Shown here in pieces: positions 45,375 through 55,473 of a DNA stretch of 64,000 nt. The DNA lies in assembly GCA_006226375.1 (NCBI GenBank), contig SBHC01000052.1, positions 124,001 through 188,000 on the forward strand, in the 5' to 3' direction. The stretch is from Deltaproteobacteria bacterium. Its GTDB lineage: Bacteria; Myxococcota_C; UBA6777. Both the position numbers and the translations under genes were made by a program. The notes under the pieces were generated by a model, which saw only the letters and a program-made list of their open reading frames with translations, was not told the DNA's origin and did no database searches. Position 1 is the stretch's first letter, and every line of letters begins with the position of its first letter.

Positions 45375-47819
45375 ATGGCGAATGAAGCAAATCACTGTCC
45401 TGGGTGTTGGCGCAACCTTCCTTTGATGGAAGAGGGCGAGCCACCCAACTTTTGTCCCCATTGCCAGTTTCCGATGAAGCCTGTGGGCGGGTGTTATCGA
45501 TTGGAAGGCAAGCTGGGAGCAGGGGCGTTTGGGACAGTGTATCGATGCCGTCACATCGAACACAACACCCAGCACGCGATCAAAATTATGCGATGGGATG
45601 TTGTGGAGGATATGGCTCCAGAGCATTGGGGTAGCACGCAAAAACGCCAGAAACAGAAAGAGTTTGAGCAGCGGTTTCAACGTGAAGTGGAGCTGACCCA
45701 AACGTTGGCAGAGGACAGCTGGCACATTGTCCGCTTGGAAGAAGCGGGCAGCGATCCGTTGCATGGTTTGTACTACGTGATGGAACTGCTTGAAGGTGCA
45801 CCGCTGGCGCAGTTTATTCGGAAGTGGCCGACGATGTCTCGCCGTTTGGCGTTTTCCATCATGGAGCAGATCTGTCAGGGGGTTCGAGCGGCTCATCGAA
45901 AGGGTGTTATCCACCGGGACCTCAAACCCGAAAACGTAATCTTTTTGCAGGAAGAGCAGCAGGGCCGCTTTGTTAAGATTCTCGACTTTGGGATCGCGAA
46001 GGTCCTGGACAACCAGAAGCACCAGCTGACTTCACGTCCTGTCGGGACTCCCTTGTACATGTCGCCGGAGCAATGCACCAACCGAAGAGTGGACCAGCGA
46101 GCCGATATCTACGCGTTGGGTTGCTTGATGTATCACATGATCACGGGTGTTCCGCCGTTTGATGCCGGTTTGGAAATCCCTCAGCTGATGCTGCAGCATG
46201 TCCAGATGATGCCGCCGATGATGAGAGACCGTTGCCCTGACCTGCCCATTCCGGCTGGGCTGGATCTCGCCATTCGTCAGGCGCTCACCAAAGATCCCAG
46301 CGAACGCTACCAAAATGTGGAGGCGTTTTGGAATGCCATCCAACCGTTTGGCAATTGGCTGGACGGTCATTCGCTGTCGGAGGAGCCCGTTCCTCCCAAG
46401 TCTGTGACGTTTGCTCCGCTTACACCGGTCCCTCATGTCAGGGAGCCTGCCATCGTCGAGCCAGTCCCTGAGTTGTGGGAGAGCGACTCGTTTGTTCCTT
46501 TTGAGACCAACCACGACTGGATGGATTACTCTTACGAGAAGCCGAGGTTTCGAGCCTGGGGGATTGCAGCCATGATGCTGATGTTGGCTGGCCTCGGCGG
46601 TGTCCTCTGGTGGGGGCAGGCGGAAGACCCGAAGTGGGTGTCTGTTGCGGCTGAAAAAGGGACCTTGCTCGCAATGGGTTCTGTCTCCAAAGGCTCCTGG
46701 GAACCCAAGACGAAGTCCCATTCGTTGGAGCCCATTCCTGCCCTCAAACCTGAACCCCAGACGACGAAACCCATGCTGCGGTTGGCGGTATCCAACCGAG
46801 CGTTTGTCGCCAAACAGCCGAAGAAAAAACTCAGTCGGCTGGAACGGTTCCTTCAAAAGACTCTGGCATCGAGGGCACAACAGAAACGCGTTGTTCGTCG
46901 CAAACGACGCGCTCGACGGGTGGCTTCCATTCGGTCGAATCGTAGACGCTACCGTGCTCACACTGTGTCTCGAAGCAAGGCTCTCCTGCCTTCCGGTTTC
47001 CGAGGACGCTCTGCGATTGCTGGTGTGAAAGATCCCAATGTCTCGGGTTGGCCGGGCGCGCAGCGTGTCTCCATTCCAGCAAGCAGTGTGTTGACAGGTC
47101 CTAGTGTAACATCGGGCGCTGCAGGTCGCGTGTTGGCGATCAGCCGTAGCATTTGGATGTGGCGAACTGAGGTGACGCAAGGCCAGTTCAAGGCCATTAT
47201 GGGGTACAACCCTTCGCACTTCCAGCGCTGTGGAAGCCGTTGCCCTGTCGAGAATGTTAGCTGGCACGAAGCTGCGGCATTTGCCAACGCGTTGTCCCGG
47301 CGTCAAGGGATGGCGACCTGTTATGCCTGCAGCGGAAAGGGCAAGAATGTCTGGTGTATGGTTAAGCGAAAGTTTTGGGGCCGGTTGTACTCTCGCTGCA
47401 AAGGTTGGCGCTTGCCCACCGAAGCGGAGTGGGAGACCGCTTATCGCGCGGGCTCACCTGCACCGTATTACACAGGACAGTGCTTAACGTCCCGCAAGGC
47501 TAACTTTAATGGTGGACTCGCTGCCAAGGACTGCCCACGCGGTAGGTTCCGCAAACGAACCATGTCAGTAGGAAGCTTTCATCCCAACGGGTGGGGTATC
47601 TACGATATGGCCGGTAACGTCTGGGAGTGGGTGTACGATAGTCATCGTTCCAGTCTTCCTCAGGGCAAAGATCCTGTCCGTATTGGTAGCTCCAAGCGGG
47701 TTGTTCGAGGGGGTGGTTGGTATAGCTCAGCCAAGGAGCTAGAAGCGACCTCCCGTGATAGCTATGAAGCGGCTAAGCGAGGCATCATCCTTGGCTTCCG
47801 TCCTGTTCGTACGCGATAG
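45375..47819 (+). CDS. Ser/Thr kinase fused to a formylglycine-generating-enzyme (FGE/sulfatase-modifying) domain
   Basis: The protein has 814 residues, with GAGGAG ahead of the ATG. An N-terminal zinc ribbon (CPGC at 9-12, CPHC near 27-30) precedes the kinase domain with GAGAFG loop, Lys in AIKIM, HRD at 180-182 and DFG at about 204-206. All catalytic motifs are intact. A linker and one transmembrane helix (about 393-414) lead to a very basic, Arg/Lys-rich stretch outside the membrane. The C-terminal FGE domain (about 590-814) contains TEVTQGQFKAIMGYNPS, WRLPTEAEWE, GNVWEWV and RVVRGGGW. FGE oxidises Cys or Ser of sulfatases to formylglycine; in bacterial kinases it is more often a sensor or lectin-like unit. 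Inner zinc-ribbon kinase plus outer FGE suggests a transmembrane signal receiver. Confidence 0.9.
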   Translation: MANEANHCPGCWRNLPLMEEGEPPNFCPHCQFPMKPVGGCYRLEGKLGAGAFGTVYRCRHIEHNTQHAIKIMRWDVVEDMAPEHWGSTQKRQKQKEFEQRFQREVELTQTLAEDSWHIVRLEEAGSDPLHGLYYVMELLEGAPLAQFIRKWPTMSRRLAFSIMEQICQGVRAAHRKGVIHRDLKPENVIFLQEEQQGRFVKILDFGIAKVLDNQKHQLTSRPVGTPLYMSPEQCTNRRVDQRADIYALGCLMYHMITGVPPFDAGLEIPQLMLQHVQMMPPMMRDRCPDLPIPAGLDLAIRQALTKDPSERYQNVEAFWNAIQPFGNWLDGHSLSEEPVPPKSVTFAPLTPVPHVREPAIVEPVPELWESDSFVPFETNHDWMDYSYEKPRFRAWGIAAMMLMLAGLGGVLWWGQAEDPKWVSVAAEKGTLLAMGSVSKGSWEPKTKSHSLEPIPALKPEPQTTKPMLRLAVSNRAFVAKQPKKKLSRLERFLQKTLASRAQQKRVVRRKRRARRVASIRSNRRRYRAHTVSRSKALLPSGFRGRSAIAGVKDPNVSGWPGAQRVSIPASSVLTGPSVTSGAAGRVLAISRSIWMWRTEVTQGQFKAIMGYNPSHFQRCGSRCPVENVSWHEAAAFANALSRRQGMATCYACSGKGKNVWCMVKRKFWGRLYSRCKGWRLPTEAEWETAYRAGSPAPYYTGQCLTSRKANFNGGLAAKDCPRGRFRKRTMSVGSFHPNGWGIYDMAGNVWEWVYDSHRSSLPQGKDPVRIGSSKRVVRGGGWYSSAKELEATSRDSYEAAKRGIILGFRPVRTR

Positions 47820-47841
47820 CTTGTCTCTTCTCGCCTCCCCC

Positions 47842-48471
47842 TTACTCCAAGGGATTCTTGAAAATGGGGTAGGGCACAACAGGAGTGTGGCTTTTGGGAT
47901 CGATGCTTCCTCGGATGATGTAGCTTTGAATCACATTGTCGCAGTCGAGATTGGCGTGGGCTTCCAGGGTAAAGGTCGCTTTCTTTCCTTTGCCGTCTGA
48001 ACGATAGCAAAGTTGGTAGTACGAGTTACCCAAAGGTTGGTAACCCAGCTGTTTCCAGCAAGAGTGATTGAGGCGTAACTCGCTCGACATGTACATGGGG
48101 TTGCCTGTTCGACAAGGCAAGTGAAGAGGCAAACAGATCCATCCCTTTCCTTCACAAAGAAAGCGATGTCCCTTACGATCCTGGCCCCTTGGTGAAAGAT
48201 TGGCTTTGTAGTGCTCCACCACATTCTTCCAGATCGTACGAATTTGTTTCATGGAGTTTTGGTAGACGGTTCGCTCGTCTGTTTGCAGCAAACGAGGAAC
48301 CAAGACGAAGAGAACGCTAAAGCCGATAGCCAGTCCCAATACGAAGGTCGCAAACCAACGCCAGTTCATGAATGACTGGGTTGGTTCTTGAAGCTCTTCT
48401 GCTTCCTGTTCCTCGGGAGTTGGCTCATCAAGCTCTTTGATATTCGTGGGGAGGGGAGGACGTTCTTGCAT
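47842..48471 (-). CDS. Single-pass membrane protein with pilin-like periplasmic domain
   Basis: The protein has 209 residues. An acidic, Pro/Glu-rich cytosolic start (1-34) is followed by one hydrophobic helix (about 38-60) and an amphipathic continuation (QNSMKQIRTIWKNVV). A Cys-containing globular part follows with seven Cys. The final segment GKKATFTLEAHANLDCD looks like the beta region of type IV pilin-like and pseudopilin proteins, where the membrane helix continues into a spine. No prepilin peptidase site (G-FTLIE) is evident, so pilin function is doubtful. It is tail-to-tail with the kinase-FGE gene and directly downstream of purL's stop on the same strand direction of reading. Confidence 0.5.
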   Translation of the reverse strand: MQERPPLPTNIKELDEPTPEEQEAEELQEPTQSFMNWRWFATFVLGLAIGFSVLFVLVPRLLQTDERTVYQNSMKQIRTIWKNVVEHYKANLSPRGQDRKGHRFLCEGKGWICLPLHLPCRTGNPMYMSSELRLNHSCWKQLGYQPLGNSYYQLCYRSDGKGKKATFTLEAHANLDCDNVIQSYIIRGSIDPKSHTPVVPYPIFKNPLE

Positions 48472-48534
48472 AGTGTTCCAGCTTTGGGCTCGTTGGTTTT
48501 CTGTCTCCCTGGATTGGGAAGGCAGTCTTCTTCC

Positions 48535-51500
48535 TTATCCTACCCAAGTTCGAGCATTCCGGAACATTCGCATCCAGGGGCTGTATTCCTTCCAATCTTC
48601 AGGATGCCAGGACAATTGAACTGTGCGGAACACCCGCTCAGGGTGGGGCATCATGATCGTGAAGCGACCGTCGGCGTTACAGAGTCCTGTGATGCCTTGG
48701 GGGGAGCCGTTTGGGTTAAGAGGGTAGGTCTCCGTGGGTTGACCCTGGTTGTCTGTGTAACGAAGGCAGATGTTGCCACTTTTGGACGCTTGTTCTAGCG
48801 AACGGGAAGACTTGAACTCTGCGCGACCTTCACCGTGCGCAACAGCGATGGGGACACGTGACCCTGCCATGCCTTGGAGCAAGATGGAGGGGGACTCCAA
48901 GACTTCCACCATGACTGTTCTCGCTTCAAACTGTTCGCTGTTGTTTCGTACAAAGTGAGGCCAGTGCTCTGCGCCAGGGATCAGGTCTTTGAGGTTCGAC
49001 ATCATCTGGCAGCCGTTGCATACACCGAGACCCAACGTGTCGGTGCGGGCAAAGAAACGCTGGAACTCATCCAGGGCTCGTTGGTGGAACAAGATTGACT
49101 TGGCCCATCCTTCTCCGGCGCCCAAGACGTCACCGTAAGAGAAGCCTCCGCAAGCGACGATGCCTTGGAAGTCTTCCAGAGTGATACGACCTTCGAGGAT
49201 GTCACTCATGTGAACATCCACCGCTGCAAAGCCGGCGAGGTCAAACGCTGCAGCCATCTCTACCTGTCCGTTTACTCCTTGCTCCCGGAGTATCGCCATC
49301 TTGGGGCGAACGCCGGTTTGGAGGTAGGGGGCTGTGACATCGTCGTTGGGGTCAAATGTAAGGTGGCTGTGCAAACCTGGATCGTTGGGCAACCCAAGCT
49401 GTTCGTATTCTTGTTGAGCGCAGTCCGCATGGTCTCGTAAGGACGCCATCTTGTAGGATGTCAGACCCCACAGCCGATGCAACTCCCGAAGGTCATCTTG
49501 AACGATAACTTGGTCTTGGTAACGAACGGTTACTTGTCGATCGGAAGCGATGTTACCCAGCGTATGAACATGACCTTCCAACATCGTTCCCTGGAAGGTG
49601 GCCTGCACTTGAGGCACATCGGAGGTTTTTACCTGGAGGACGGCACCCAACTCTTCGGCAAAGAGCGAGGCGAAAGGACTGTCACCCAAAGGACCCAGGT
49701 TCACACGAATTCCAGTGTTTCCCGCAAAGGCCATCTCGGTCAGAGTGCTCCATAAACCACCATCGGAGCGGTCGTGATAGGCCAGGACAAGGCCTTCTGC
49801 TGCGAGCGTTTGTACACCAGCAAAGAAGTCGAGCAGGAGCTGCGGGTTATCGACATCCGGAGGCGTTTGCCCGAGCTGTTGGTAGGTTTGAGCGACACAG
49901 GAACCACCCAGCCGGTTCTGTCCACGACCCAAATCCAGAAGAACGAGGCTGGTGTCCGAGTCTTGCTGAAGCTGCGGTGTGAGCGTGTTGCGGCAATCTG
50001 TAACGGGCGCAAAGCCCGAGACAATCAACGATAGGGGAGCGACCACCGCTTTGGATTCTTCCGCCTCTTCCCAGATCGACTTCATCGACATGGAGTCTTT
50101 GCCGACAGGTATGGTGATGTTGAGGGCTGGGCAAAGCTCCATCCCTACGGCCTTTACCGTTTCGTACAACGCAACATCTTGTCCAGGGTATCCAGCAGCG
50201 ACCATCCAGTTGGCGCTGAGTTTGATGTCGTTGATGGAGGCGATCCGCGCAGCAGCCAGGTTGGTGATGGCTTCTGCGACAGCCAGGCGTCCAGAAGCTG
50301 CTGGATTGAGGATGGCAACGGGCGTACGCTCTCCCATCGCCATGGCTTCTCCGACGTTGGAAGTGACTGTGCTTGTTGTCACCGCAACATCCGCGACAGG
50401 AACTTGCCAGGGGCCTACCATTTGATCCCGAGCGACCATCCCTGTGATGCTTCGGTCGCCAATCGTGATGAGGAATGTTTTGGCCGCGACGGTGGGAAAT
50501 TGAAGCACGCGATGGGCGGCTTCCTGGATGTTGAGCGCGCTGGTGTCCAAAGCATCGTGGGAAATTGGCCTTGAGACAGCGTCGCGGTGCATCCGAGGTG
50601 GTTTCCCAAACAACGTTGACATGGGGATGTCGATCGGGTTGTTCTCGAAGTGTTGGTCCGAAAGGGTCAAGTGCTCCTCTTGGGTGGCGTATCCCAGCAC
50701 CGCAAAGGGGCAACGTTCACGCTGGCAGATGGCTTCAAACTCAGGAACTCGATGAGGTGGGATCGCTAGAACATACCGCTCCTGACTCTCGTTGCACCAG
50801 ATCTCAAGAGGGCTCATTTCCGGTTCGTCGTTGGGGATGTTGCGTAGCTCGAACGAGCCTCCACGTTGGCTGTCGTGAACCAGCTCTGGGATGGCGTTGG
50901 AGAGTCCTCCTGCGCCAACGTCATGGATCGAGACAATGGGGTTGTCGTCTCCCAAGCGCCAGCAGCTATCGATGACTTCCTGGCACCGTCGCTCCATCTC
51001 AGGGTTGTCTCGCTGGACGGATGCAAAGTCGAGGGCTTCGGCGCTGGCTCCGCTCGCCATGGAGGAGGCCGCTCCACCCCCCAGTCCAATCAACATCGCC
51101 GGTCCACCCAATACAATGATGGCCGAACCTTCGGGGATGTCGTGTTTGTCAACATGATTGCCCCGAATGTTCCCGAGGCCTCCAGCGATCATGATGGGCT
51201 TGTGATACCCACGCATCTCGGTTCCTGTTTCAGCAGGAACGGCCTGCTCAAAGGTCCGAAAGTAACCGGCCAGGGCTGGGCGGCCAAACTCGTTATTAAA
51301 GCCGGCTCCTCCCAAAGGTCCGTCCAACATGATGGAGAGGGCCGAAGCCATACGAGGGGAGTGACCGTATCCTGTCTCCCAAGGTTGGGGAAGATCGGGA
51401 AGGTTGAGGTGGGACACGGAAAATCCGACAAGGCCAGCTTTGGGCTTGGAGCCTCGGCCCGTCGCGCCTTCGTCACGGATCTCTCCGCCCGAACCTGTCG

Positions 51501-52470
51501 AAGCTCCGGGGTACGGCGAGATCCCTGTGGGGTGGTTGTGGGTTTCCACCTTCATCAAAATGTGAACGTCTTCTTCGTGGTGACGGTAGATTCCATCGCT
51601 GGCGTCGGCAAAGAACCGCTTGGCTTTGTACCCTTTCATCACTGCAGCGTTGTCGTGGTAGGCCGATAACATCCCGTCGCTGTGGTGTTGGTATGTGTTC
51701 TTGATCATCGCAAACAAAGACATGTCTTGGTCTTTGCCATCCAGCGTCCAGCTTGCGTTGAAGATCTTGTGCCGACAATGCTCCGAGTTGGCCTGGGCAA
51801 ACATCATCAGCTCCACGTCACTGGGGTTGCGTTGCAACTCCTGGTAGCTTGCGAGCAGATAGTCGATCTCGTCGTCGCTAAGGGCCAAACCCAGCTTCGT
51901 GTTGGCCTCCTGCAAGGCTTCTTTGCCACCGGAGAGAACCGGCACATGACTCATCGGGCGTGGAGCGCCATGATGAAACAGCTTGTGGGCGTCTTGGAGA
52001 TCTGTGAGCACTGTTTCGGTCATGCGGTCGTGGATGAGAGCCCAGAGTGAAGCGTCCCACTCTGCACCCCACAGCGTGTAGGCGATTCCACGCTCCATCC
52101 GAACGATCTCGGAGAGACCGCAAATGTGAAGAATGTCTGTTGCTTTGGAAGACCAGGGAGACAAGGTTCCCAAGCGAGGTACAACCACGACCTGGGCTGG
52201 GTGGTGTTGGGGTTGGAGCACTTGTACCGGTGATTCTGCCGGTGACTCCAACCTCCAAGGCACTTCTTGGGCTGTGCTTTGTGGGCCGTAGGTGAGGATG
52301 CGGCCCAACTTTTCTTGGTCAAGCTTGCTCCAGGCTTCTTCCGACACTTCAAGGATATGAAGATATTGAGCTTCGACATGAGTGATGGCTGGCTTTGTCC
52401 ATTGCAACGTCTGAAGCAGCTGCGTCTTGCGGAAGGAAGAGAGCGCGGGTGAACCCAAGAGGACTTTCAT
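48535..52470 (-). CDS. purL: Phosphoribosylformylglycinamidine synthase (large, single-chain PurL)
   Basis: The 1311-residue enzyme makes FGAM from FGAR, glutamine and ATP in purine synthesis. Length matches the single-chain proteobacterial form (about 1295). The ATG at 52470 has AAGG upstream. The N-terminal PurS-like domain is followed by the duplicated synthetase domains ([56 protein letters not shown]). The C-terminal class I glutamine amidotransferase has the catalytic Cys in GVCNGCQMM and a PHPERVFR end. It is cytosolic. No other pur gene is adjacent, and the gene is flanked by unrelated genes. The upstream extension of the frame to 52602 has no coding support. Confidence 0.97.
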   Translation of the reverse strand: MKVLLGSPALSSFRKTQLLQTLQWTKPAITHVEAQYLHILEVSEEAWSKLDQEKLGRILTYGPQSTAQEVPWRLESPAESPVQVLQPQHHPAQVVVVPRLGTLSPWSSKATDILHICGLSEIVRMERGIAYTLWGAEWDASLWALIHDRMTETVLTDLQDAHKLFHHGAPRPMSHVPVLSGGKEALQEANTKLGLALSDDEIDYLLASYQELQRNPSDVELMMFAQANSEHCRHKIFNASWTLDGKDQDMSLFAMIKNTYQHHSDGMLSAYHDNAAVMKGYKAKRFFADASDGIYRHHEEDVHILMKVETHNHPTGISPYPGASTGSGGEIRDEGATGRGSKPKAGLVGFSVSHLNLPDLPQPWETGYGHSPRMASALSIMLDGPLGGAGFNNEFGRPALAGYFRTFEQAVPAETGTEMRGYHKPIMIAGGLGNIRGNHVDKHDIPEGSAIIVLGGPAMLIGLGGGAASSMASGASAEALDFASVQRDNPEMERRCQEVIDSCWRLGDDNPIVSIHDVGAGGLSNAIPELVHDSQRGGSFELRNIPNDEPEMSPLEIWCNESQERYVLAIPPHRVPEFEAICQRERCPFAVLGYATQEEHLTLSDQHFENNPIDIPMSTLFGKPPRMHRDAVSRPISHDALDTSALNIQEAAHRVLQFPTVAAKTFLITIGDRSITGMVARDQMVGPWQVPVADVAVTTSTVTSNVGEAMAMGERTPVAILNPAASGRLAVAEAITNLAAARIASINDIKLSANWMVAAGYPGQDVALYETVKAVGMELCPALNITIPVGKDSMSMKSIWEEAEESKAVVAPLSLIVSGFAPVTDCRNTLTPQLQQDSDTSLVLLDLGRGQNRLGGSCVAQTYQQLGQTPPDVDNPQLLLDFFAGVQTLAAEGLVLAYHDRSDGGLWSTLTEMAFAGNTGIRVNLGPLGDSPFASLFAEELGAVLQVKTSDVPQVQATFQGTMLEGHVHTLGNIASDRQVTVRYQDQVIVQDDLRELHRLWGLTSYKMASLRDHADCAQQEYEQLGLPNDPGLHSHLTFDPNDDVTAPYLQTGVRPKMAILREQGVNGQVEMAAAFDLAGFAAVDVHMSDILEGRITLEDFQGIVACGGFSYGDVLGAGEGWAKSILFHQRALDEFQRFFARTDTLGLGVCNGCQMMSNLKDLIPGAEHWPHFVRNNSEQFEARTVMVEVLESPSILLQGMAGSRVPIAVAHGEGRAEFKSSRSLEQASKSGNICLRYTDNQGQPTETYPLNPNGSPQGITGLCNADGRFTIMMPHPERVFRTVQLSWHPEDWKEYSPWMRMFRNARTWVG

Positions 52471-52710
52471 CGTAGCACCTTGTTCTATGCTGGAGTTGGT
52501 CTTGCTTCTTGGAACGGCATCAACGAATCGTCGGGTTGCTCGCTTGCAGTATGAAAACCGTTGACGCGCCGCAGGTATAGATGGTGTGGGTTGGTGCGTC
52601 AAGGGTTGAGGCGGTTGGAGCGATGGGGAGCTTCTCGCTCTTTTCCTTTTGCATCACCTCTGGTAGATAGAAGAACACTACATTTTCATCCACATTTGGG
52701 AGAGTCGAAC

Positions 52711-54090
52711 ATGGGAGCTGACAAGCAAGAACTCGAAGACTCCGGCCAGTCGCTGCGAGTGATGACCCGGGAAGAGATCGAACAGGCCTATGCTACAGGG
52801 GAACGAAACTTTCAGTCCTTGAACCTGCAAGGCGTGGATCTCGCACGATTGGATCTGCAGAAAGCTGACCTCTCCGGAAGTGACATGCGGCGAAGCACGC
52901 TGTTTGAGACCAACCTGGAAGGTGCAAACCTCAACGATGTGAACCTGGAAGGTACCTTTCTGGCCAAAACACAGCTCTCCAACTCTTCGATGCGACGAGC
53001 CAATCTGACGCGCTGCAATGCAGAAGGCGCAACCTGGCAAGAGGTTGACCTGAAACACACCAACCTGACGGCCATTCGGTTCAAGAACGGGACCTGGATC
53101 AACTGCTCCGTTCGCAACAGTAAGTTCAACGAGGGGGACTTCTCTCTGTTTACCTTTGACCACTGTCGAATGTATGGCTCTTCGTTTAAGCAGGCTACGT
53201 TGAGCAACGTTAAGTTCCAACGTTGCAAGCTCCAGGACGCTGTCTTTACGGGAGCTGAGATGGAAGGTGCAGAGTTGCCCAATGCTGATCTGCACAACGC
53301 TGAGATGCCGTATGCGAACTTGAAGGGAGCCAATCTCTCCGGTGCAAACCTGGAGAATGCCATTCTTCGCAACGCAAAACTTCACGACGCCAACTTCACC
53401 AAAGCTACGATGCTGCGAACACAATGTGCGGATGCTCAGTTCGTCGGGGCGAACCTCTCTGGAGTGACTCTGAGTCGGGCCGAGCTGCAGGGGGCCTCTT
53501 TCAAAAAGGCCAACCTGAACGGCGCTGACCTTACCTCCTCGAACCTCCAGCTTGCTGACCTGTCTGGTGCGAACCTGGAAGGAGCGACCCTGGATGGCGT
53601 GGACCTGACGTCTGCCGACATCCACGACTCTCGCGTGGACCGAAGCACCACCTTCTATGCAACCAAGACCATCGGACTCGACTTTGCAGGAAACTGGTCA
53701 CTTAAAACGCGCGTGACAGAGTGCGCCCACGACCTCGTGATTGAAAACTTCCGACGCAACCATCCTACTCTTGGATTCATTTGGTGGCTGCTGTTTGGTT
53801 GTGGCAAAAGAAACTACTTGCTGCTGTTTTGGGGAGCGGTGTTGGTTGTTTTCTTTGCAGGCCTGATGACCGCTTCACCCAATTCCTTCAACTTTGGGAT
53901 CGCGTCTCCCACCTTTGTTGACCACCTTCGCAACAGCCTGGGTGTGTTTGTTACCCTTGACTTTGTTCTCGACAAAGGTGTGACGAGCTACGGTAGGTAT
54001 GTGCTCCTCGCAGAGATGTTATCCAGCTATCTGATGCTTGGTTTTATTGCCAGCTTGTTCTCTTCGATCTTCCCTCAAAAGCCTCAGTAA
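52711..54090 (+). CDS. Pentapeptide-repeat protein with C-terminal two-helix channel-like membrane domain
   Basis: The protein has 459 residues with GGGAGA ahead of the ATG. Residues about 40-305 consist of pentapeptide repeats of the A(D/N)LXX type (for example ANLSGANLENAILRN), which fold into a right-handed quadrilateral beta helix. About 60 residues of linker follow. The C-terminus has two membrane helices (about 368-387 and 430-453) with a re-entrant-like stretch between them, the layout of two-helix potassium channels. The expected filter TVGYGD is replaced by VTLDFVLD, so ion selectivity is doubtful. Similar repeat-plus-channel fusions exist in proteobacteria. The gene is divergent from purL. 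Confidence 0.75.
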   Translation: MGADKQELEDSGQSLRVMTREEIEQAYATGERNFQSLNLQGVDLARLDLQKADLSGSDMRRSTLFETNLEGANLNDVNLEGTFLAKTQLSNSSMRRANLTRCNAEGATWQEVDLKHTNLTAIRFKNGTWINCSVRNSKFNEGDFSLFTFDHCRMYGSSFKQATLSNVKFQRCKLQDAVFTGAEMEGAELPNADLHNAEMPYANLKGANLSGANLENAILRNAKLHDANFTKATMLRTQCADAQFVGANLSGVTLSRAELQGASFKKANLNGADLTSSNLQLADLSGANLEGATLDGVDLTSADIHDSRVDRSTTFYATKTIGLDFAGNWSLKTRVTECAHDLVIENFRRNHPTLGFIWWLLFGCGKRNYLLLFWGAVLVVFFAGLMTASPNSFNFGIASPTFVDHLRNSLGVFVTLDFVLDKGVTSYGRYVLLAEMLSSYLMLGFIASLFSSIFPQKPQ

Positions 54091-54127
54091 ACCTTCGTTT
54101 GCAACATCCCCCCACTTGGGTTCGTTC

Positions 54128-55153
54128 TCATTCTTTCGTGTTGACCTTGTTGAGCGCATCAACCACAGCGAATGTATCGCCTTCCTTGTAGAAATCCACG
54201 GTGATGAAGTTCGGAATGCGGCCTGCTTCGGTCTGGCATTGCTGCGCGCGCTTGAGAAAGAAGGGGTTGCTGTTGGCTTCTTTGGCGAGCTTCGGTGTGG
54301 AGAGTGGATTCCCCAAGAAGTGATTGAGGATCCACAGAGGGTTGGATGAATTCCCTCGGTCCGGCTTGCAGGTGAAGTCTTGGGTGCTGCTGTTTTTCCA
54401 GCGTGTGTCCCAGGCCGTTTTCCACATGTTGTGATACCAGGGATACGTACCGCCGCCACGGTCTGTGAGGACAACGACGCGCTGGTTTTTCTCAATCATG
54501 GTTCGAAGCGTGGGCCACGACTCTCCTTCTGGATGCGCATAGGTCATGGCGAGCAGGCCGCTCTCTTCAAAGGCCTGGCGTACATCTTTGGCGTCAACGT
54601 AGCATTCCAAGATGAGCGTCACCACTTCATTGGGGTTCTTCTTGAGGAAGTCTGTGATCTCCTGGAGTCCGTCGGTGAGCTTCTTTTTCCCAAGGTCACA
54701 GTTGCTATGACAAAGGTAGGGCAGCTTCTCATGCAGGTGGATGTCCAACATCAATCCGCGGACGCCATCTTGCAACTGGTCAGTGATGGGGACGCTTTGG
54801 TTGGGAGGAAGCCATCCTTCCACGCTGTTGGACATGGCGTTGTGCGTTGTCGCGTAGGCTATCTTGTTAAACTCTCGATCGCACAACTCTTCTGCGCCGT
54901 TACAACGAAGGGGTCCAGGTTCGGTTGTTCCCGTGGTTTCTGGCTTGGATGCACGGTCTCGATCTTGTCCGGCGTCCGTAACCGATGCATTGCCTTCCTC
55001 CTTGCCAGGTTCTGTAGGGGAAGACGATGACGCACATCCACAAACCATCAAACATAGGGTAAGAAGTCCGACAACTACTCCCCTGTGCCACAACATGACG
55101 AACGTTGAGTCGGACTTAAGGATGCAAGGTGTTTTGTTCAGGTTGCTCTGCAC
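54128..55153 (-). CDS. Lipoprotein with PI-specific phospholipase C X-type domain
   Basis: The protein has 341 residues. The GTG at 55153 has AAGGAG six bases upstream and is preferred; an internal ATG at 55096 has no site. A lipoprotein signal follows with the lipobox MVCGC (about residue 40). The catalytic domain (about 95-340) resembles bacterial PI-PLC: first catalytic His in YATTHNAMS, the LDIHLHE segment, the second His in LCHSNC, and a FYKEGDTFAVV end. Such enzymes cleave phosphoinositides or GPI anchors to cyclic phosphates. As a lipoprotein it would act at the cell surface or in the periplasm, perhaps on host or prey lipids. Metal dependence cannot be told. Confidence 0.8.
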   Translation of the reverse strand: MQSNLNKTPCILKSDSTFVMLWHRGVVVGLLTLCLMVCGCASSSSPTEPGKEEGNASVTDAGQDRDRASKPETTGTTEPGPLRCNGAEELCDREFNKIAYATTHNAMSNSVEGWLPPNQSVPITDQLQDGVRGLMLDIHLHEKLPYLCHSNCDLGKKKLTDGLQEITDFLKKNPNEVVTLILECYVDAKDVRQAFEESGLLAMTYAHPEGESWPTLRTMIEKNQRVVVLTDRGGGTYPWYHNMWKTAWDTRWKNSSTQDFTCKPDRGNSSNPLWILNHFLGNPLSTPKLAKEANSNPFFLKRAQQCQTEAGRIPNFITVDFYKEGDTFAVVDALNKVNTKE

Positions 55154-55473
55154 GAAGTGCTCCTTGTTGGCTGGTGAGTCATTTACAAGATCTAGCTTCC
55201 TTATGGTCTATGTTGTCATGTTTTTGTCAATACAGAGTCACAGGTTTGTTGCTTGGGTTTGCCATTCAAGAGAGGGCTTCACAACTATGACGTCCTGATC
55301 ATGCTTTCCGAGAAAGAGTCTCGTTGTTGGAGAGTGCGACTGGACGAGTCAGAGATTGTATGTGCTTGCTTCTCAATTGGTTTGTCGTTTTCTGTGGTTG
55401 TACTGGTCTGGTTCTTGCTTGGTCGTTTGGTATGTTTGACATGTAGGTATTTTTTGGGTTGCGAGGTGATGGT
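55154..55473. other. Divergent intergenic region, no gene seen
   Basis: The 320 bp lie between the PLC-like lipoprotein and the propeller lipoprotein, which point away from each other, so both promoters should be here. A perfect TTGACA occurs on the minus strand at 55225-55230, but no good -10 lies at the right distance. Confidence 0.4.

Noticed and set aside
46032-47306. 424-codon minus-strand frame antisense to the kinase-FGE gene
   Set aside because: The plus strand carries unmistakable kinase and FGE motifs; this is its shadow, Arg/His-rich and without start signals.
55225-55230. Perfect TTGACA upstream of the PLC-like gene
   Set aside because: No acceptable -10 element 15-19 bp downstream.
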